Positions 8,381-17,634 are shown, numbered from the stretch's first letter. The stretch is 45,072 bases of DNA from Flavobacteriaceae bacterium UBA2765 (GCA_002352665.1 DEIV01000028.1:1-45072), one strand, 5' to 3'. The notes: generated by a model not told the origin, from the letters alone. Made by a program: numbers and translations.

Positions 8381-9430
8381 ATGTTAGAAGACAAAAACGA
8401 ACAACGTACTTCAATAGCTAAATTAGGTGAATTTGGTTTGATCAAACGCTTAACCGATCATGTAAAATTAACACATAAATCTACTATAAAAGGTGTTGGA
8501 GATGATGCTGCTGTGCTCGAATTTAATAAAAAACAAGTATTGGTGAGTACCGATTTATTGATTGAAGGTGTACATTTTGATCTGTCATATATGCCCTTAA
8601 AACATTTGGGCTATAAAGCAGTAATGGTCAATCTTTCTGATATATATGCCATGAATGGTACGGCAACCCAAATTACAGTTTCTCTGGCAATTTCCAATCG
8701 TTTTTCATTAGAGGCCATTGAAGAATTATATGCAGGTATCCATTTGGCTTGTGCCACTTATAATGTAGATTTAGTTGGTGGAGATACCAGCTCATCAAAC
8801 ACCGGTTTATTAATTAGTATTACCGCTCTTGGTGAGGTTGAAAAAAAAGATGTAGTATATAGAAATGGTGCTCAAGCAAATGATTTACTAGTGGTAAGTG
8901 GAGACTTAGGAGCAGCTTATTTAGGGCTGCAAGTTTTAGAACGAGAAAAACAAGTTTTTAAAGCAAATCCAAACGCTCAGCCTGAATTAGATAATTATAC
9001 CTACTTGGTAGAACGACAACTGAAACCTGAAGCGAGAAAAGACATTCCCAAATTATTAAAAGAATTAGATGTAAAACCAACGGCTATGATTGATATTAGC
9101 GACGGTTTATCTTCAGAAATTATCCATATTTGCCAACAAAGTAATACCGGTTGTAATTTATTTGAAGATAAAATTCCGTTAGACCCTCAGGTTATTGCTA
9201 CATGTGAGGAGTTTAACATAGATAGTACTACTGTTGCTCTAAGTGGTGGTGAAGATTATGAATTGTTATTTACGATAGATGCATCTGATTATCCTAAGAT
9301 AAAAGCAAATCCGAATTTAACGGTTATAGGTCATTTGACTGAACAAAATGAAGGTATGCATTTAGTTACCAGAGCTAATCAAAAAATTGAATTGACTGCC
9401 CAAGGATGGAATGCAATGTTAAGAGGTTAA
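8381..9430 (+). CDS. thiL: Thiamine-monophosphate kinase
   Basis: Phosphorylates thiamine monophosphate to the cofactor thiamine diphosphate. The start is set at ATG 8381 (MLEDKNEQRT); an upstream in-frame TTG lies inside the promoter. The 349-residue product shows the PurM/ThiL fold markers in order: GVGDDAAVL, VSTDLLIEGVHFD, VNLSDIYAMNG, GGDTSSS, DISDGLSSE and LSGGEDYELLFT, which together bind Mg-ATP and the phosphorylated thiamine. No other thiamine gene is adjacent. It is convergent with gntP, with a short palindrome between them. Confidence 0.96.
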   Translation: MLEDKNEQRTSIAKLGEFGLIKRLTDHVKLTHKSTIKGVGDDAAVLEFNKKQVLVSTDLLIEGVHFDLSYMPLKHLGYKAVMVNLSDIYAMNGTATQITVSLAISNRFSLEAIEELYAGIHLACATYNVDLVGGDTSSSNTGLLISITALGEVEKKDVVYRNGAQANDLLVVSGDLGAAYLGLQVLEREKQVFKANPNAQPELDNYTYLVERQLKPEARKDIPKLLKELDVKPTAMIDISDGLSSEIIHICQQSNTGCNLFEDKIPLDPQVIATCEEFNIDSTTVALSGGEDYELLFTIDASDYPKIKANPNLTVIGHLTEQNEGMHLVTRANQKIELTAQGWNAMLRG

Positions 9431-9450
9431 TTCTGATTGATTAACCTGTT

Positions 9451-9464
9451 ATTGTTATAACAAT
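9451..9464. terminator. Palindrome between convergent thiL and gntP
   Basis: ATTGTTATAACAAT is a perfect 14-bp palindrome followed by TTTAG, 21 bp past the thiL stop. It is weak and AT-rich; a terminator role is a guess from position. Confidence 0.25.
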
Positions 9465-9493
9465 TTTAGTAAGTTTTAGGAAGTGAAATATTA

Positions 9494-10840
9494 TTAAAAA
9501 ACAAAATTCAACAAAACCACAAATAAAAATCCTAACAGAGATAAGATTCCAGTCATAACTGTCCACGTTTTAAACGTTTGTTTTTCGGTAATCCCCAAAA
9601 ACTGATTAACCAACCAAAAACCACTATCATTAACATGAGAAAAAGCTGTTGATCCCGCTGCAATTGAAATTACAATACAGGCCAGATCAAAATTATTATA
9701 ATGAACGCCTACTATTAACGGAGATACCAAACCTGCTGCCGTAATCATAGCAACAGTAGCTGAACCTTGAATAACTCTTACTAAAAGAGCTACTACAAAT
9801 GAGAATAATAATACCGGAAAACCAACCTCAACCAAAGATTTAGCAATCATTTCACCGGCTCCGGTATTTACCAGCACCTGTTTAAAGACACCTCCAGCCC
9901 CGGTTATAAGTATAATCATGCCTGCCGGACCCATAGATTTTACGGTAATATCTAATAATTGTTGCTTAGAAAAACCTTGTCTGATGCCCAACAAATACCA
10001 AGCAATAACATTGGCTATTATTAATGCTGAAAATGGATGCCCTAACAAACCTATAAAAATAGTTATGGTTTCATTAGGAATAATTAACAGACCACTTTTT
10101 ACAAAAGTATTCAGCAATATTAAAACGATAGGAACGGCTATAATACTAAATATCAACATAACATTAGGCATCCTGTTTTTACTAATTTCCTCTTGATTTT
10201 CATCTACAAATGGAGCTTCTACATAGATTTTGTTCCCTATATATTTCCCAAAGAAAATTCCCCCAATAATAGCGGTCGGTAAACCAACGATAGCACCTAT
10301 TAAAATTACCCAACCTAAATCGGCCCCAATAATATCAGCAACCGCAATTGGACCTGGTGTTGGTGGAATAAAAGCATGGGTTACTGCCAATCCTGCTAAT
10401 AATGGTAAAGCATAAATAAGCAACGATTTCTTGGTTTGTTTTTGAAGGGCGTATATTACGGGTACTAATAAAATAAATGCTACTTCAAAGAAAACAGGAA
10501 TGGCTACTATAAACCCTGCCAAAGCCATAGCGGCTGGAGCCCTATCTACACCGAATTTTTTTAGTAAAAAATTAGCGATTACCTTGGCGCCACCCGAATG
10601 TTCTAAAATAGCACCAAACATAGCTCCCAGACCAATAACTGTAGCGACAAATCCCAAAGTGTTGCCCATCCCTTCATTAACGGTATCCATTATTACTGAA
10701 GGACTTAATCCAGCTAAAATACCAACGAGAATACTCGCAATTAATAATGAAACAAAAGCGTGAAGTTTAAGTTTTAAGATCAAAAAAAGCAATACCACAA
10801 TACCAATGAGAACTGACAGTAATAATTTATATTCAATCAT
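9494..10840 (-). CDS. gntP: GntP family gluconate:H+ symporter
   Basis: Inner-membrane permease of the GntP family, likely importing gluconate or a related sugar acid. The 448 residues form about 12-14 hydrophobic segments. Characteristic features are the glycine-rich GLGAMFGAILEHSGGA segment, IPPTPGP in the middle and a C-terminal INDSGFW-like motif, here VNDSGFW. The ATG at 10840 is chosen because it overlaps the end of the upstream kinase/dehydrogenase gene by 8 bp (ATGATTGA), an arrangement typical of translational coupling. A longer in-frame start exists upstream but would place an unrelated hydrophilic leader before the first helix. Pairing with gluconokinase supports gluconate as substrate. 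Confidence 0.92.
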   Translation of the reverse strand: MIEYKLLLSVLIGIVVLLFLILKLKLHAFVSLLIASILVGILAGLSPSVIMDTVNEGMGNTLGFVATVIGLGAMFGAILEHSGGAKVIANFLLKKFGVDRAPAAMALAGFIVAIPVFFEVAFILLVPVIYALQKQTKKSLLIYALPLLAGLAVTHAFIPPTPGPIAVADIIGADLGWVILIGAIVGLPTAIIGGIFFGKYIGNKIYVEAPFVDENQEEISKNRMPNVMLIFSIIAVPIVLILLNTFVKSGLLIIPNETITIFIGLLGHPFSALIIANVIAWYLLGIRQGFSKQQLLDITVKSMGPAGMIILITGAGGVFKQVLVNTGAGEMIAKSLVEVGFPVLLFSFVVALLVRVIQGSATVAMITAAGLVSPLIVGVHYNNFDLACIVISIAAGSTAFSHVNDSGFWLVNQFLGITEKQTFKTWTVMTGILSLLGFLFVVLLNFVF

Positions 10841-12740
10841 AGTTTTTGTTTTTCCAATGGGTATGATAATTTTTTCCTGAGGGATCATCTATACGCTTAT
10901 ATGAATGTGCTCCAAAATAATCTCGTTGTGCTTGAATTAAATTCGCAGAGCATTTCGCTACTGAAAAGGCATTTAAATAGTTTATGGCTTCACTCAAACA
11001 TGGAATGGGAATTTCTTCTAAAATACTTTGAGCAACAATTTTATTTAGTGATGGTTTTAATTTTTTTACCAAAACAACTATTTTTTCATTTAATAAAATA
11101 TTGTTATTCTTTTTAAGAATAGTACTAAGTTGTTCCATTAGTGTCGATCTGATAATACATCCATTAGTCCATATTCTTGCAATTTCAGATAAATTCAGAT
11201 TCCAATTATGGGATAGGGATGCTTGATGAAGTAGCTTGAATCCTTGATGATGATTAACAATACGTGCCAGTTGATATGCCTTTAAAAGATCTTCATTATC
11301 AATTATAAGATTATTGGTTTTGACACCATAAGCCTTACTCATTTCAATGCGTTCTTTTTTGAAAGAAGAAATATATCTCGCAAATAATGCGGTTGGAATC
11401 ATAGTGCTTGGTACACCTAATTCTGCCATGGCAACAGTAGCCCAATAACCGGTACCTTTGTTTTCTGATACGTCTAAAATACTGTCAATAAGCCAACCGT
11501 CTTCTTCTTTTTTTCTAAGAATTTCTATAGTTATGTTTAAGAGGTAGCTATTTGTAGAACTCGACCAAGATTCTAAAATAGTAGCAATTTCATTAGGGTT
11601 ATTCCCCATTTGTTTTAATAAAAAATAAACTTCTGCCAACAGTTGCATTTCAGCATATTCAATGCCATTATGCACCATTTTTACAAAATGACCGCTACCA
11701 CCATTACCCATATAAACACAGCAAGGGTTACCATTTTTATCTTTTGCAGCAATAATTTCTAAAAAAGGCTGTACCAATTTATAAAATCGTTTATTACCAC
11801 TTGGCATAATTGAAGGTCCATTCAAGGCACCTTCCTCACCACCAGAAACTCCTGCTCCAATAAAATAAATTTGATGTTTTTGTAGCATCTCAATTCTCCT
11901 ATTAGTGTCTATATAATGAGAATTACCACCATCAATAATTACATCATTTTTAGACAACAACGGAATTAGGCTATCTAAGACCTCATCTACCGGTTTTCCG
12001 GCATTTACCATTAGCATAATTTTTCTAGGTCTTTGCAATGCATTGACAAATGCTCTTAGATCGTCAAAAGCTAAGGTATTTTTAAGTTCAGAAAATTCTT
12101 TTTTAAAGTTGAGTGCTACGTTTTCTTCAACACCTTTCTTATGCCTGTTATAAAATGAAAGTGTAAAATTATTTGCAGCTAAATTTCTACAAAGACTTTT
12201 GCCCATAACACCAAGTCCTATTAGTCCAAATTCAGATTTATTGGTGTATTCCTCTTTAATTAGTTCTATTATTTTCTCAGGAGAATTGCTAATATCTATT
12301 TTTAGAGCTTCAACAGGCTCTTCTAAAGTTTCAAATTGAGATTTCAACAATGAAGTTGGCATAAAATGCCCTTTACGCTTTTTTAATCTTTCTAAAATTA
12401 GATCATAATTACCCGATAATAGAATCCATTTTACTTGTGTTTGAATACCTTTACTTAAAAGGTTTCTATACTTTTCCTTTAGTCCTGAACAGGCTATGAT
12501 GCAAGATTTTTGCTCTAATTGTTTAATGGCTAATTTATTTAAATGAATCAACCATTCATAACGATCTTCGTCATTTAAAGACTGGCCATTGGCCATTTTA
12601 TCTTTATTCTTTTTTGAATGATAATCATCACCATCAAAAAAAGGAAATGAAAATTCTTTTGATAATAAATTTCCGATAGTAGATTTACCAACACCCGACA
12701 CACCTAAAATAAAAATTACTACTGGCCTCTTGATCTTCAT
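10833..12740 (-). CDS. Fused gluconokinase / 6-phosphogluconate dehydrogenase
   Basis: One 635-residue open frame joins two enzymes that act in succession on gluconate. Residues 1-168 are a GntK-type kinase: Walker A GVSGVGKST (13-21), DGDDYH (36-41), KMANGQSLNDEDR and an ERLKKRKGHFMP segment. Residues 170-635 are 6-phosphogluconate dehydrogenase: nucleotide-binding GLIGLGVMG (172-180), IIDGGNSHY (268-276), GVSGGEEGA (297-305), and the catalytic Lys354 and Glu361 in HFVKMVHNGIEY, spaced seven apart as in the family. All key residues of both halves are present, so the protein could convert gluconate to ribulose 5-phosphate, CO2 and NAD(P)H. The permease gene overlaps its 3' end. No frameshift or linker stop is seen. 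Confidence 0.93.
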   Translation of the reverse strand: MKIKRPVVIFILGVSGVGKSTIGNLLSKEFSFPFFDGDDYHSKKNKDKMANGQSLNDEDRYEWLIHLNKLAIKQLEQKSCIIACSGLKEKYRNLLSKGIQTQVKWILLSGNYDLILERLKKRKGHFMPTSLLKSQFETLEEPVEALKIDISNSPEKIIELIKEEYTNKSEFGLIGLGVMGKSLCRNLAANNFTLSFYNRHKKGVEENVALNFKKEFSELKNTLAFDDLRAFVNALQRPRKIMLMVNAGKPVDEVLDSLIPLLSKNDVIIDGGNSHYIDTNRRIEMLQKHQIYFIGAGVSGGEEGALNGPSIMPSGNKRFYKLVQPFLEIIAAKDKNGNPCCVYMGNGGSGHFVKMVHNGIEYAEMQLLAEVYFLLKQMGNNPNEIATILESWSSSTNSYLLNITIEILRKKEEDGWLIDSILDVSENKGTGYWATVAMAELGVPSTMIPTALFARYISSFKKERIEMSKAYGVKTNNLIIDNEDLLKAYQLARIVNHHQGFKLLHQASLSHNWNLNLSEIARIWTNGCIIRSTLMEQLSTILKKNNNILLNEKIVVLVKKLKPSLNKIVAQSILEEIPIPCLSEAINYLNAFSVAKCSANLIQAQRDYFGAHSYKRIDDPSGKNYHTHWKNKNYD

Positions 12741-12930
12741 TTTTAATAATCCAGAGATAAATATAGTAAATTCTCATAAGCAAATGCAGATAACCAATTT
12801 TTAGAGCTAATAAAATTGATCTTAATGATTTTGAAAATTACTAAAAGATCTTGAAACAGATTATCTTCGAATCCTTCTTTTGTAAAAATAGTAACATGAA
12901 GGGGTAAAAGAATCCTAACTGAGATTGGAA

Positions 12931-12954
12931 GGCATAAGAAAATTATTTTATGCC
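12931..12954. terminator. Inverted repeat downstream of der
   Basis: GGCATAA and TTATGCC are separated by 10 bases in the 253-bp gap 12741-12993 between the gluconate unit and der, about 40 bp past the der stop on the minus strand. It could terminate der. No coding sequence is seen in the rest of the gap. Confidence 0.35.
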
Positions 12955-12993
12955 GGATTAGATAAAAAAGAAATGTAAAATTAAAATGTTAGC

Positions 12994-14298
12994 TTACTTC
13001 TGTCTAAAATAAATTACAATTGGTACGCCGTGAAAATTAAACATTTCACGCATTTTATTTTCTAAATACCTTTTATAAGGAGATTTTACATATTGAGGTA
13101 AATTACAAAAAAATGCAAATTGTGGCGTAGGTGTTGGAAGTTGCATACAATACTTAATCTTAACAAATTTTCCTTTATAAGCAGGTGGTGGGTTTTGTTT
13201 CATGATATCCAACAAAGCATCATTTAATTTACTTGTTGGAATTCTATTTTTACGATTTTCAAAAACTTCTACAGCCGTTTCTATTGCTTTAAAAATACGT
13301 TGTTTGGTTAAGGTAGATATAAATATGATAGGCACATCTGTAAACGGTTCTATTTCTTTTCTGATTTTTGCTTCAAACGCTTTGGTGGTTTGGGTGTCTT
13401 TTTCAACCAGATCCCATTTATTAACCAAAATAACGACACCTTTTTTATTTTTCTCTGCCAGCCAAAAAATATTTTGATCTTGACCTTCAAAACCTCTCGT
13501 AGCATCTAGAACCAATAAAACAACATCGCAATGCTCAATCGCTCTAACCGAACGCATAACCGAATAAAACTCAAGGTCTTCTTTTACTTTACTTTTACGA
13601 CGTATCCCTGCAGTATCTACCAGATTAAATTCAAATCCAAAACGATTATATTTGGTATCTATAGCATCTCGTGTTGTACCGGCAATATCAGTAACTATAT
13701 ATCTTTCTTCGCCTATCAAGGCATTGATAAAAGAAGATTTTCCTGCATTTGGTCTTCCCACAACTGCAAAACGAGGTAAATCATCTTCAACATTATCCTC
13801 TACGTCAGGTAATACTTTTACCAACTCGTCTAACAACTCTCCTGTACCGCTACCATTTATACTGGCAATAGTAAAATATTCCCCCAATCCCAGAGCGTAA
13901 AATTCTACTGCATCAGCATTACGTTTGCTATTATCAACTTTATTGATTGCCAAAAGCACCGGTTTTTTTACTTTACGCAGTAATTTAGCCACATCTTCAT
14001 CCATTGGTGTAACACCGGTTTCAACATCAACCATAAAAATAATAACGTCAGCCTCTTCAATTGCCAACTCTACTTGTTTGTCTATTTCAGCTTCAAAAAT
14101 ATCATCAGAACCTTTTACATAGCCACCTGTATCTATTATAGTAAATTCTTTACCATTCCATTCACTTTTACCATAATGCCTATCGCGAGTAACGCCACTA
14201 ACAGCATCAACAATCGCCTCGCGACGTTGAATTAAACGGTTAAAAAAAGTGGATTTACCTACATTAGGCCGTCCTACTATGGCTACTATATTACTCAT
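12994..14298 (-). CDS. der: Ribosome-assembly GTPase Der (EngA)
   Basis: Double-GTPase required for maturation of the large ribosomal subunit. The 434-residue protein has two G domains, the first with GRPNVGKS (9-16), DTGG and NKVD, the second with GRPNAGKSSF, DTAG and NKWD, followed by the KH-like domain ending FHGVPIVIYFRQK. Length and order are standard. A TATCTTTG promoter box lies 18 bp upstream of the ATG. The downstream side is open for about 250 bp, so it is likely monocistronic. Confidence 0.98.
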   Translation of the reverse strand: MSNIVAIVGRPNVGKSTFFNRLIQRREAIVDAVSGVTRDRHYGKSEWNGKEFTIIDTGGYVKGSDDIFEAEIDKQVELAIEEADVIIFMVDVETGVTPMDEDVAKLLRKVKKPVLLAINKVDNSKRNADAVEFYALGLGEYFTIASINGSGTGELLDELVKVLPDVEDNVEDDLPRFAVVGRPNAGKSSFINALIGEERYIVTDIAGTTRDAIDTKYNRFGFEFNLVDTAGIRRKSKVKEDLEFYSVMRSVRAIEHCDVVLLVLDATRGFEGQDQNIFWLAEKNKKGVVILVNKWDLVEKDTQTTKAFEAKIRKEIEPFTDVPIIFISTLTKQRIFKAIETAVEVFENRKNRIPTSKLNDALLDIMKQNPPPAYKGKFVKIKYCMQLPTPTPQFAFFCNLPQYVKSPYKRYLENKMREMFNFHGVPIVIYFRQK

Positions 14299-14315
14299 AT
14301 CATTTTAATTGTTTG

Positions 14316-14323
14316 CAAAGATA
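14316..14323 (-). promoter_or_regulatory. -7 box of the der promoter
   Basis: The minus strand reads TATCTTTG followed by GC, an exact TAnnTTTG match, 18 bp before the der ATG. Confidence 0.6.
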
Positions 14324-14385
14324 GTTTAAAATGCGAGTAATGAGATGGTGATTAAATTTCTTTTTAAGTTATGAGCATGCTAAAA

Positions 14386-15141
14386 TTACATTCCTCTTTC
14401 ACTCTGAATTTGCTCATAGGCTTTTTGAATTTGTCTGAACTTTTCCTCTGCTCCTTTTTGATACTCTTCGCCCAAATGACGTAATTTATCAGGATGATGT
14501 TTTTTTACCAATCTTCTATAGGCCTTTTTAACTTCGTCATTGTTAGCTTTCTTATCAATTTCTAGTATTTTATAGGCATCTACAGAAGTATAATTATTGC
14601 CAGAAGTGGTATGGAACATTGTTCTAATCGATTCAAAATCTCGATTACTGATGTACAAATAGACGGAAATTCGTTTAATGGTATTAATTTCTGCCAGACT
14701 TACACTGCCATCTGATTTTGAAATTCCAAATAAAAAATGAAGCAATTGCAATCTGGAAGCATGTGTCATATGCTGGCGTATTTGAATACAAACTTGTCTT
14801 GTAGAAATATCATTTTTTTTAATAATCCCACTGAATAATTTAAACGCCTTATTTGCTTTTTCTTTACCAAACATGCCCACAAAACTTGAACGCACATAGT
14901 CCAATTCCGTTCTATTTACTTTACCATCGGCTTTAATAACCACTGCAGCCAATATTAACAGACTAATTTCAAAATCTCCAGAATCTGTTGCCTTACTTCG
15001 CCGAGATTGTTGAGTCTCATTAAGGTCAACACCTGAAAAACCATCTACAAAACTCCCTAAAACAAAACCTAAAATTCCACCAATAGGACCACCTAAAGAC
15101 CATCCTAAGGTTGCTCCAATCCATTTTGAAAAATTTGACAT
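14386..15141 (-). CDS. TerB-like / DnaJ-domain co-chaperone (DjlA-like)
   Basis: A 251-residue protein whose architecture resembles DjlA. A glycine-rich hydrophobic segment (about 9-33) may insert in or associate with membrane, a TerB-like helical domain with two KADGKV/KSDGSV-type acidic motifs spans about 57-175, and a C-terminal J domain (187-247) carries the essential HPD at 216-218. It probably recruits DnaK at the membrane. The start is ATG 15141; an in-frame TTG at 15168 lies in the promoter box. It is divergent from the bacilliredoxin gene. Confidence 0.88.
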   Translation of the reverse strand: MSNFSKWIGATLGWSLGGPIGGILGFVLGSFVDGFSGVDLNETQQSRRSKATDSGDFEISLLILAAVVIKADGKVNRTELDYVRSSFVGMFGKEKANKAFKLFSGIIKKNDISTRQVCIQIRQHMTHASRLQLLHFLFGISKSDGSVSLAEINTIKRISVYLYISNRDFESIRTMFHTTSGNNYTSVDAYKILEIDKKANNDEVKKAYRRLVKKHHPDKLRHLGEEYQKGAEEKFRQIQKAYEQIQSERGM

Positions 15142-15165
15142 AAAAAAATATATATAATGAGGGTT

Positions 15166-15173
15166 CAAAGATA
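15166..15173 (-). promoter_or_regulatory. -7 box of the DnaJ-domain gene
   Basis: The minus strand reads TATCTTTG, ending 24 bp before the chosen ATG at 15141. Confidence 0.6.
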
Positions 15174-15270
15174 CATTTATTGTTGAAAAACTAACTAAAG
15201 ATTAGATAACCAAAATTCTAACCCTCTTTTTAATTATAATAAAATTTGGATGCATAAATAGTAGAATCAT

Positions 15271-15278
15271 TATCTTTG
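15271..15278 (+). promoter_or_regulatory. -7 box of the bacilliredoxin promoter
   Basis: TATCTTTG with a TTTG at 15245-15248 upstream, 22 bp away, fits the Bacteroidetes -33/-7 pattern. The ATG follows at 15306, preceded by TAAAATAAAAAG, which resembles the TAAAA-type leader of flavobacterial genes. Confidence 0.65.
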
Positions 15279-15305
15279 CGAATCATTAATTAAAATAAAA
15301 AGATT

Positions 15306-15716
15306 ATGTATCCAGAAGATATAGTAAAACCTATGCGTCAACAATTGGTTGATGCCGGATTTCAAGAATTACATTCAGCAGATCAAGTAGACCAAATTCT
15401 CAATGAAAATGGCACAACTTTAATCATGGTAAATTCAGTTTGTGGTTGTGCTGCCGGTACTGCTAGACCGGGTGCTATTTTATCAATTCAAGGTGAGAAA
15501 AGTCCAAATCATGTTACTACAGTTTTTGCAGGAGTTGATACGGAAGCCGTGAATAAAGCACGTGAGCACATGATTCCTTTTCCTCCATCGTCACCTGCTA
15601 TTGCATTATTTAAGGATGGTGAGCTAGTTCATATGTTAGAGCGTCATCATATTGAAGGAAGATCTGCAGAAATGATTGCAGAAAATTTAGCAGGAGCTTA
15701 CCAAGAATTTTGTTAA
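15306..15716 (+). CDS. BrxA/BrxB family bacilliredoxin (YphP/YqiW, DUF1094)
   Basis: A 136-residue thioredoxin-fold protein with the family's CGC active site at Cys46-Gly47-Cys48 in NSVCGCAAGTARPG. In Firmicutes such proteins remove bacillithiol from S-bacillithiolated proteins; the thiol used by this organism cannot be told from the sequence. Length and the start MYPEDIVKPM match the family closely. It has its own promoter. Downstream, a palindromic repeat occupies most of the 55 bp before plsC. Confidence 0.93.
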   Translation: MYPEDIVKPMRQQLVDAGFQELHSADQVDQILNENGTTLIMVNSVCGCAAGTARPGAILSIQGEKSPNHVTTVFAGVDTEAVNKAREHMIPFPPSSPAIALFKDGELVHMLERHHIEGRSAEMIAENLAGAYQEFC

Positions 15717-15724
15717 AACTCACT

Positions 15725-15755
15725 CCCCTTAACCCTCTCCTCAAAAAGGAGAGGG
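15725..15755. repeat. GC-rich palindromic repeat between brxA-like gene and plsC
   Basis: CCCCTTAACCCTCTCCT, a 5-base loop and AGGAGAGGG form a 9-bp perfect stem at 15733-15755. The left part (CCCC, AACCC, then the stem) matches the plan of the elements in leuS (40122-40155) and at 30811-30837. It may also act as a terminator for the upstream gene. Confidence 0.7.
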
Positions 15756-15771
15756 ATTTATTTTGTTGAAA

Positions 15772-16509
15772 ATGCAAAAAGTACTAGCCTATCCTTTATC
15801 TGTTGTTTATTATTTAAGCTTTGGATTAATATTAATTATTTTTCATCCTATTTTATGGATTAGTAACAACGTCTTTGGCTATAAAGCTCTTAAAACGAGT
15901 GTAGATGTTTTACAATTTTTTATAATGAGATGTTTAAATGTGTTGGGTACACGTTTCTCATTTAGCAATCCACATCAAATTGATCTCGACCAACCTTTAA
16001 TTATTGTATCTAATCATCAAAGCATGTATGACATTTCACCAATGATGTGGTATATGCGTAGATATCATCCGAAATTCATAAGTAAAGTAGAATTAGGCAA
16101 AGGCATACCGAGCGTTTCGTATAATTTACGTCATGGCGGATCAGTTTTAATTAATAGGAAAAAACCCAGACAATCTATTAAAGCCATTCAAGATTTTTCA
16201 GCATATATTAAAACTACCAAACGGGCAGCAGTAATTTTTCCTGAAGGTACACGTAGTAAAAATGGTATCCCAAAAACATTCCAAAAAAGAGGATTATTGA
16301 CCTTATTCAAAGAAATTCCTTCAGCTACTGTAGTCCCAATTTCTATAAATAACTCATGGAAAACTGTTCAATATGGAAAATTTCCTATGGGTTTAGGAGC
16401 CCATATTACTTTTACCGTACATAAACCCATAAAAATTGCTACTTTTACAAACCATCAAGTACTTATTGATCAAATAGAAAAGACCATTAAAAAAGGAGTG
16501 CTTACGTAA
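15772..16509 (+). CDS. plsC: 1-acylglycerol-3-phosphate acyltransferase (PlsC family)
   Basis: Membrane acyltransferase making phosphatidic acid from lysophosphatidic acid. The start is ATG 15772 (MQKVLAYPLS); two TTG codons just upstream are less likely. The 245-residue protein has one or two hydrophobic helices in the first 55 residues, the catalytic HX4D motif in NHQSMYD (81-87) and the substrate-binding FPEGTRS (156-162), followed by the VVPISINNS segment. Nine base pairs separate it from the fatty-acid desaturase gene, so the two probably form a lipid-synthesis operon. Confidence 0.92.
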   Translation: MQKVLAYPLSVVYYLSFGLILIIFHPILWISNNVFGYKALKTSVDVLQFFIMRCLNVLGTRFSFSNPHQIDLDQPLIIVSNHQSMYDISPMMWYMRRYHPKFISKVELGKGIPSVSYNLRHGGSVLINRKKPRQSIKAIQDFSAYIKTTKRAAVIFPEGTRSKNGIPKTFQKRGLLTLFKEIPSATVVPISINNSWKTVQYGKFPMGLGAHITFTVHKPIKIATFTNHQVLIDQIEKTIKKGVLT

Positions 16510-16518
16510 AAAAATAAT

Positions 16519-17505
16519 ATGTCATTAAAAAATGTTAGATTAGAAGTGATGCAGTTTTTGGAAAAAGATGTTGATGCACTTATAGAAAAATATTTAATAC
16601 CCATTGAAAAAATCTGGCAACCTTCAGACTTTTTACCCAATTCAGAAAGTAATCAATTTTTTGATGAAGTTACTGAAATACGAGAACTGGCCAAAGAACT
16701 ACCCTATGATTTTTGGGTGGTCTTAGTAGGCGATATGATTACTGAAGAGGCATTACCTTCTTATGAATCTTGGTTAATGGATGTTGAAGGCATTGATCAA
16801 GTTGGTAGAAATTCTTGGGGGAAGTGGGTAAGACAATGGACAGCAGAAGAAAATCGTCATGGTGAAGTTCTTAATAAATACTTATACTTATCAGGTAGGG
16901 TAAACATGAAAGAAATTGAAAAAACCACTCAATATTTAATTGCTGATGGTTTTGATATAGGCACAGACAGAGACCCTTATAAAAATTTTGTGTACACTAG
17001 TTTTCAGGAATTAGCTACCTTTATTTCTCATAATAGAGTTGCTAAAATGGCTAAAGAAAAAGGCAACGATCAGTTGGCCAAAATGTGTAAAATAATTTCA
17101 GGTGACGAAATGCGACACCATTATGCTTATGCTGATTTCGTAGAGCGTATCTTTAAAGTTGATCCGAGTCAAATGATGATGGCTTTTCATTATATGATGA
17201 AACAAAAAATTACGATGCCGGCTCATTTTTTGAGAGAATCTGGCAACAAAATAGGTACTGCTTTTGAAGAATTTTCTAATACAGCACAACGGATAGGTGT
17301 TTATACTTCCTTAGATTATGTTGAAATTTTAGAGAAACTTTTAAAACGTTGGGATATAGACAAAATTACCAATTTGACTGATGAAGCTGAAAAAGCCAGA
17401 GATTATTTAACGCGTCTCCCATCAAGATTAGCACGATTGGCAGAACGTATTAAAATACCTGAAAATTCTTTTCAATTCAAATGGGTAGAAAGTCCTTTGC
17501 GTTAA
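16519..17505 (+). CDS. Acyl-ACP desaturase (ferritin-like di-iron)
   Basis: Soluble di-iron fatty-acid desaturase of the stearoyl-ACP type, introducing a double bond into acyl-ACP. In 328 residues it carries both di-iron motifs: EENRHG at 110-115 and DEMRHH at 196-201, plus the flanking metal ligands in ITEEALPSY (near 75-82) and SFQELAT (Glu164). No transmembrane segment is present, which separates it from membrane desaturases. It follows plsC after 9 bp, consistent with joint control of membrane lipid composition. A strong hairpin lies about 90 bp downstream. Confidence 0.94.
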   Translation: MSLKNVRLEVMQFLEKDVDALIEKYLIPIEKIWQPSDFLPNSESNQFFDEVTEIRELAKELPYDFWVVLVGDMITEEALPSYESWLMDVEGIDQVGRNSWGKWVRQWTAEENRHGEVLNKYLYLSGRVNMKEIEKTTQYLIADGFDIGTDRDPYKNFVYTSFQELATFISHNRVAKMAKEKGNDQLAKMCKIISGDEMRHHYAYADFVERIFKVDPSQMMMAFHYMMKQKITMPAHFLRESGNKIGTAFEEFSNTAQRIGVYTSLDYVEILEKLLKRWDIDKITNLTDEAEKARDYLTRLPSRLARLAERIKIPENSFQFKWVESPLR

Positions 17506-17593
17506 AAAAAACCTATCCAAACAGTCCTTAAAAAGAGAAAGGTCATAAAAATTTATGACATTGTGATCTTAATATTTTTTGATATTAGTTTAA

Positions 17594-17624
17594 AATAAAT
17601 CCTCAGAAAAACTGAGGATTTATT
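17594..17624 (+). terminator. Perfect 13-bp hairpin between desaturase and HD hydrolase genes
   Basis: AATAAATCCTCAG, loop AAAAA, CTGAGGATTTATT, followed by ATTTTG. It is well placed to terminate the plsC-desaturase transcript. Its 3' arm ends only 10 bp before the ATG of the HD gene. Confidence 0.7.
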
Positions 17625-17634
17625 ATTTTGCGGT

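Noticed and set aside
9918..10763. Several open frames on the plus strand opposite gntP
   Set aside because: They are antisense shadows of a low-complexity membrane-protein gene, with proline- and lysine-rich translations, no promoter and no domain.
13202..14122. Open frames on the plus strand opposite der
   Set aside because: Der is unambiguous in the other strand; the antisense frames have no recognisable motif and overlap each other.
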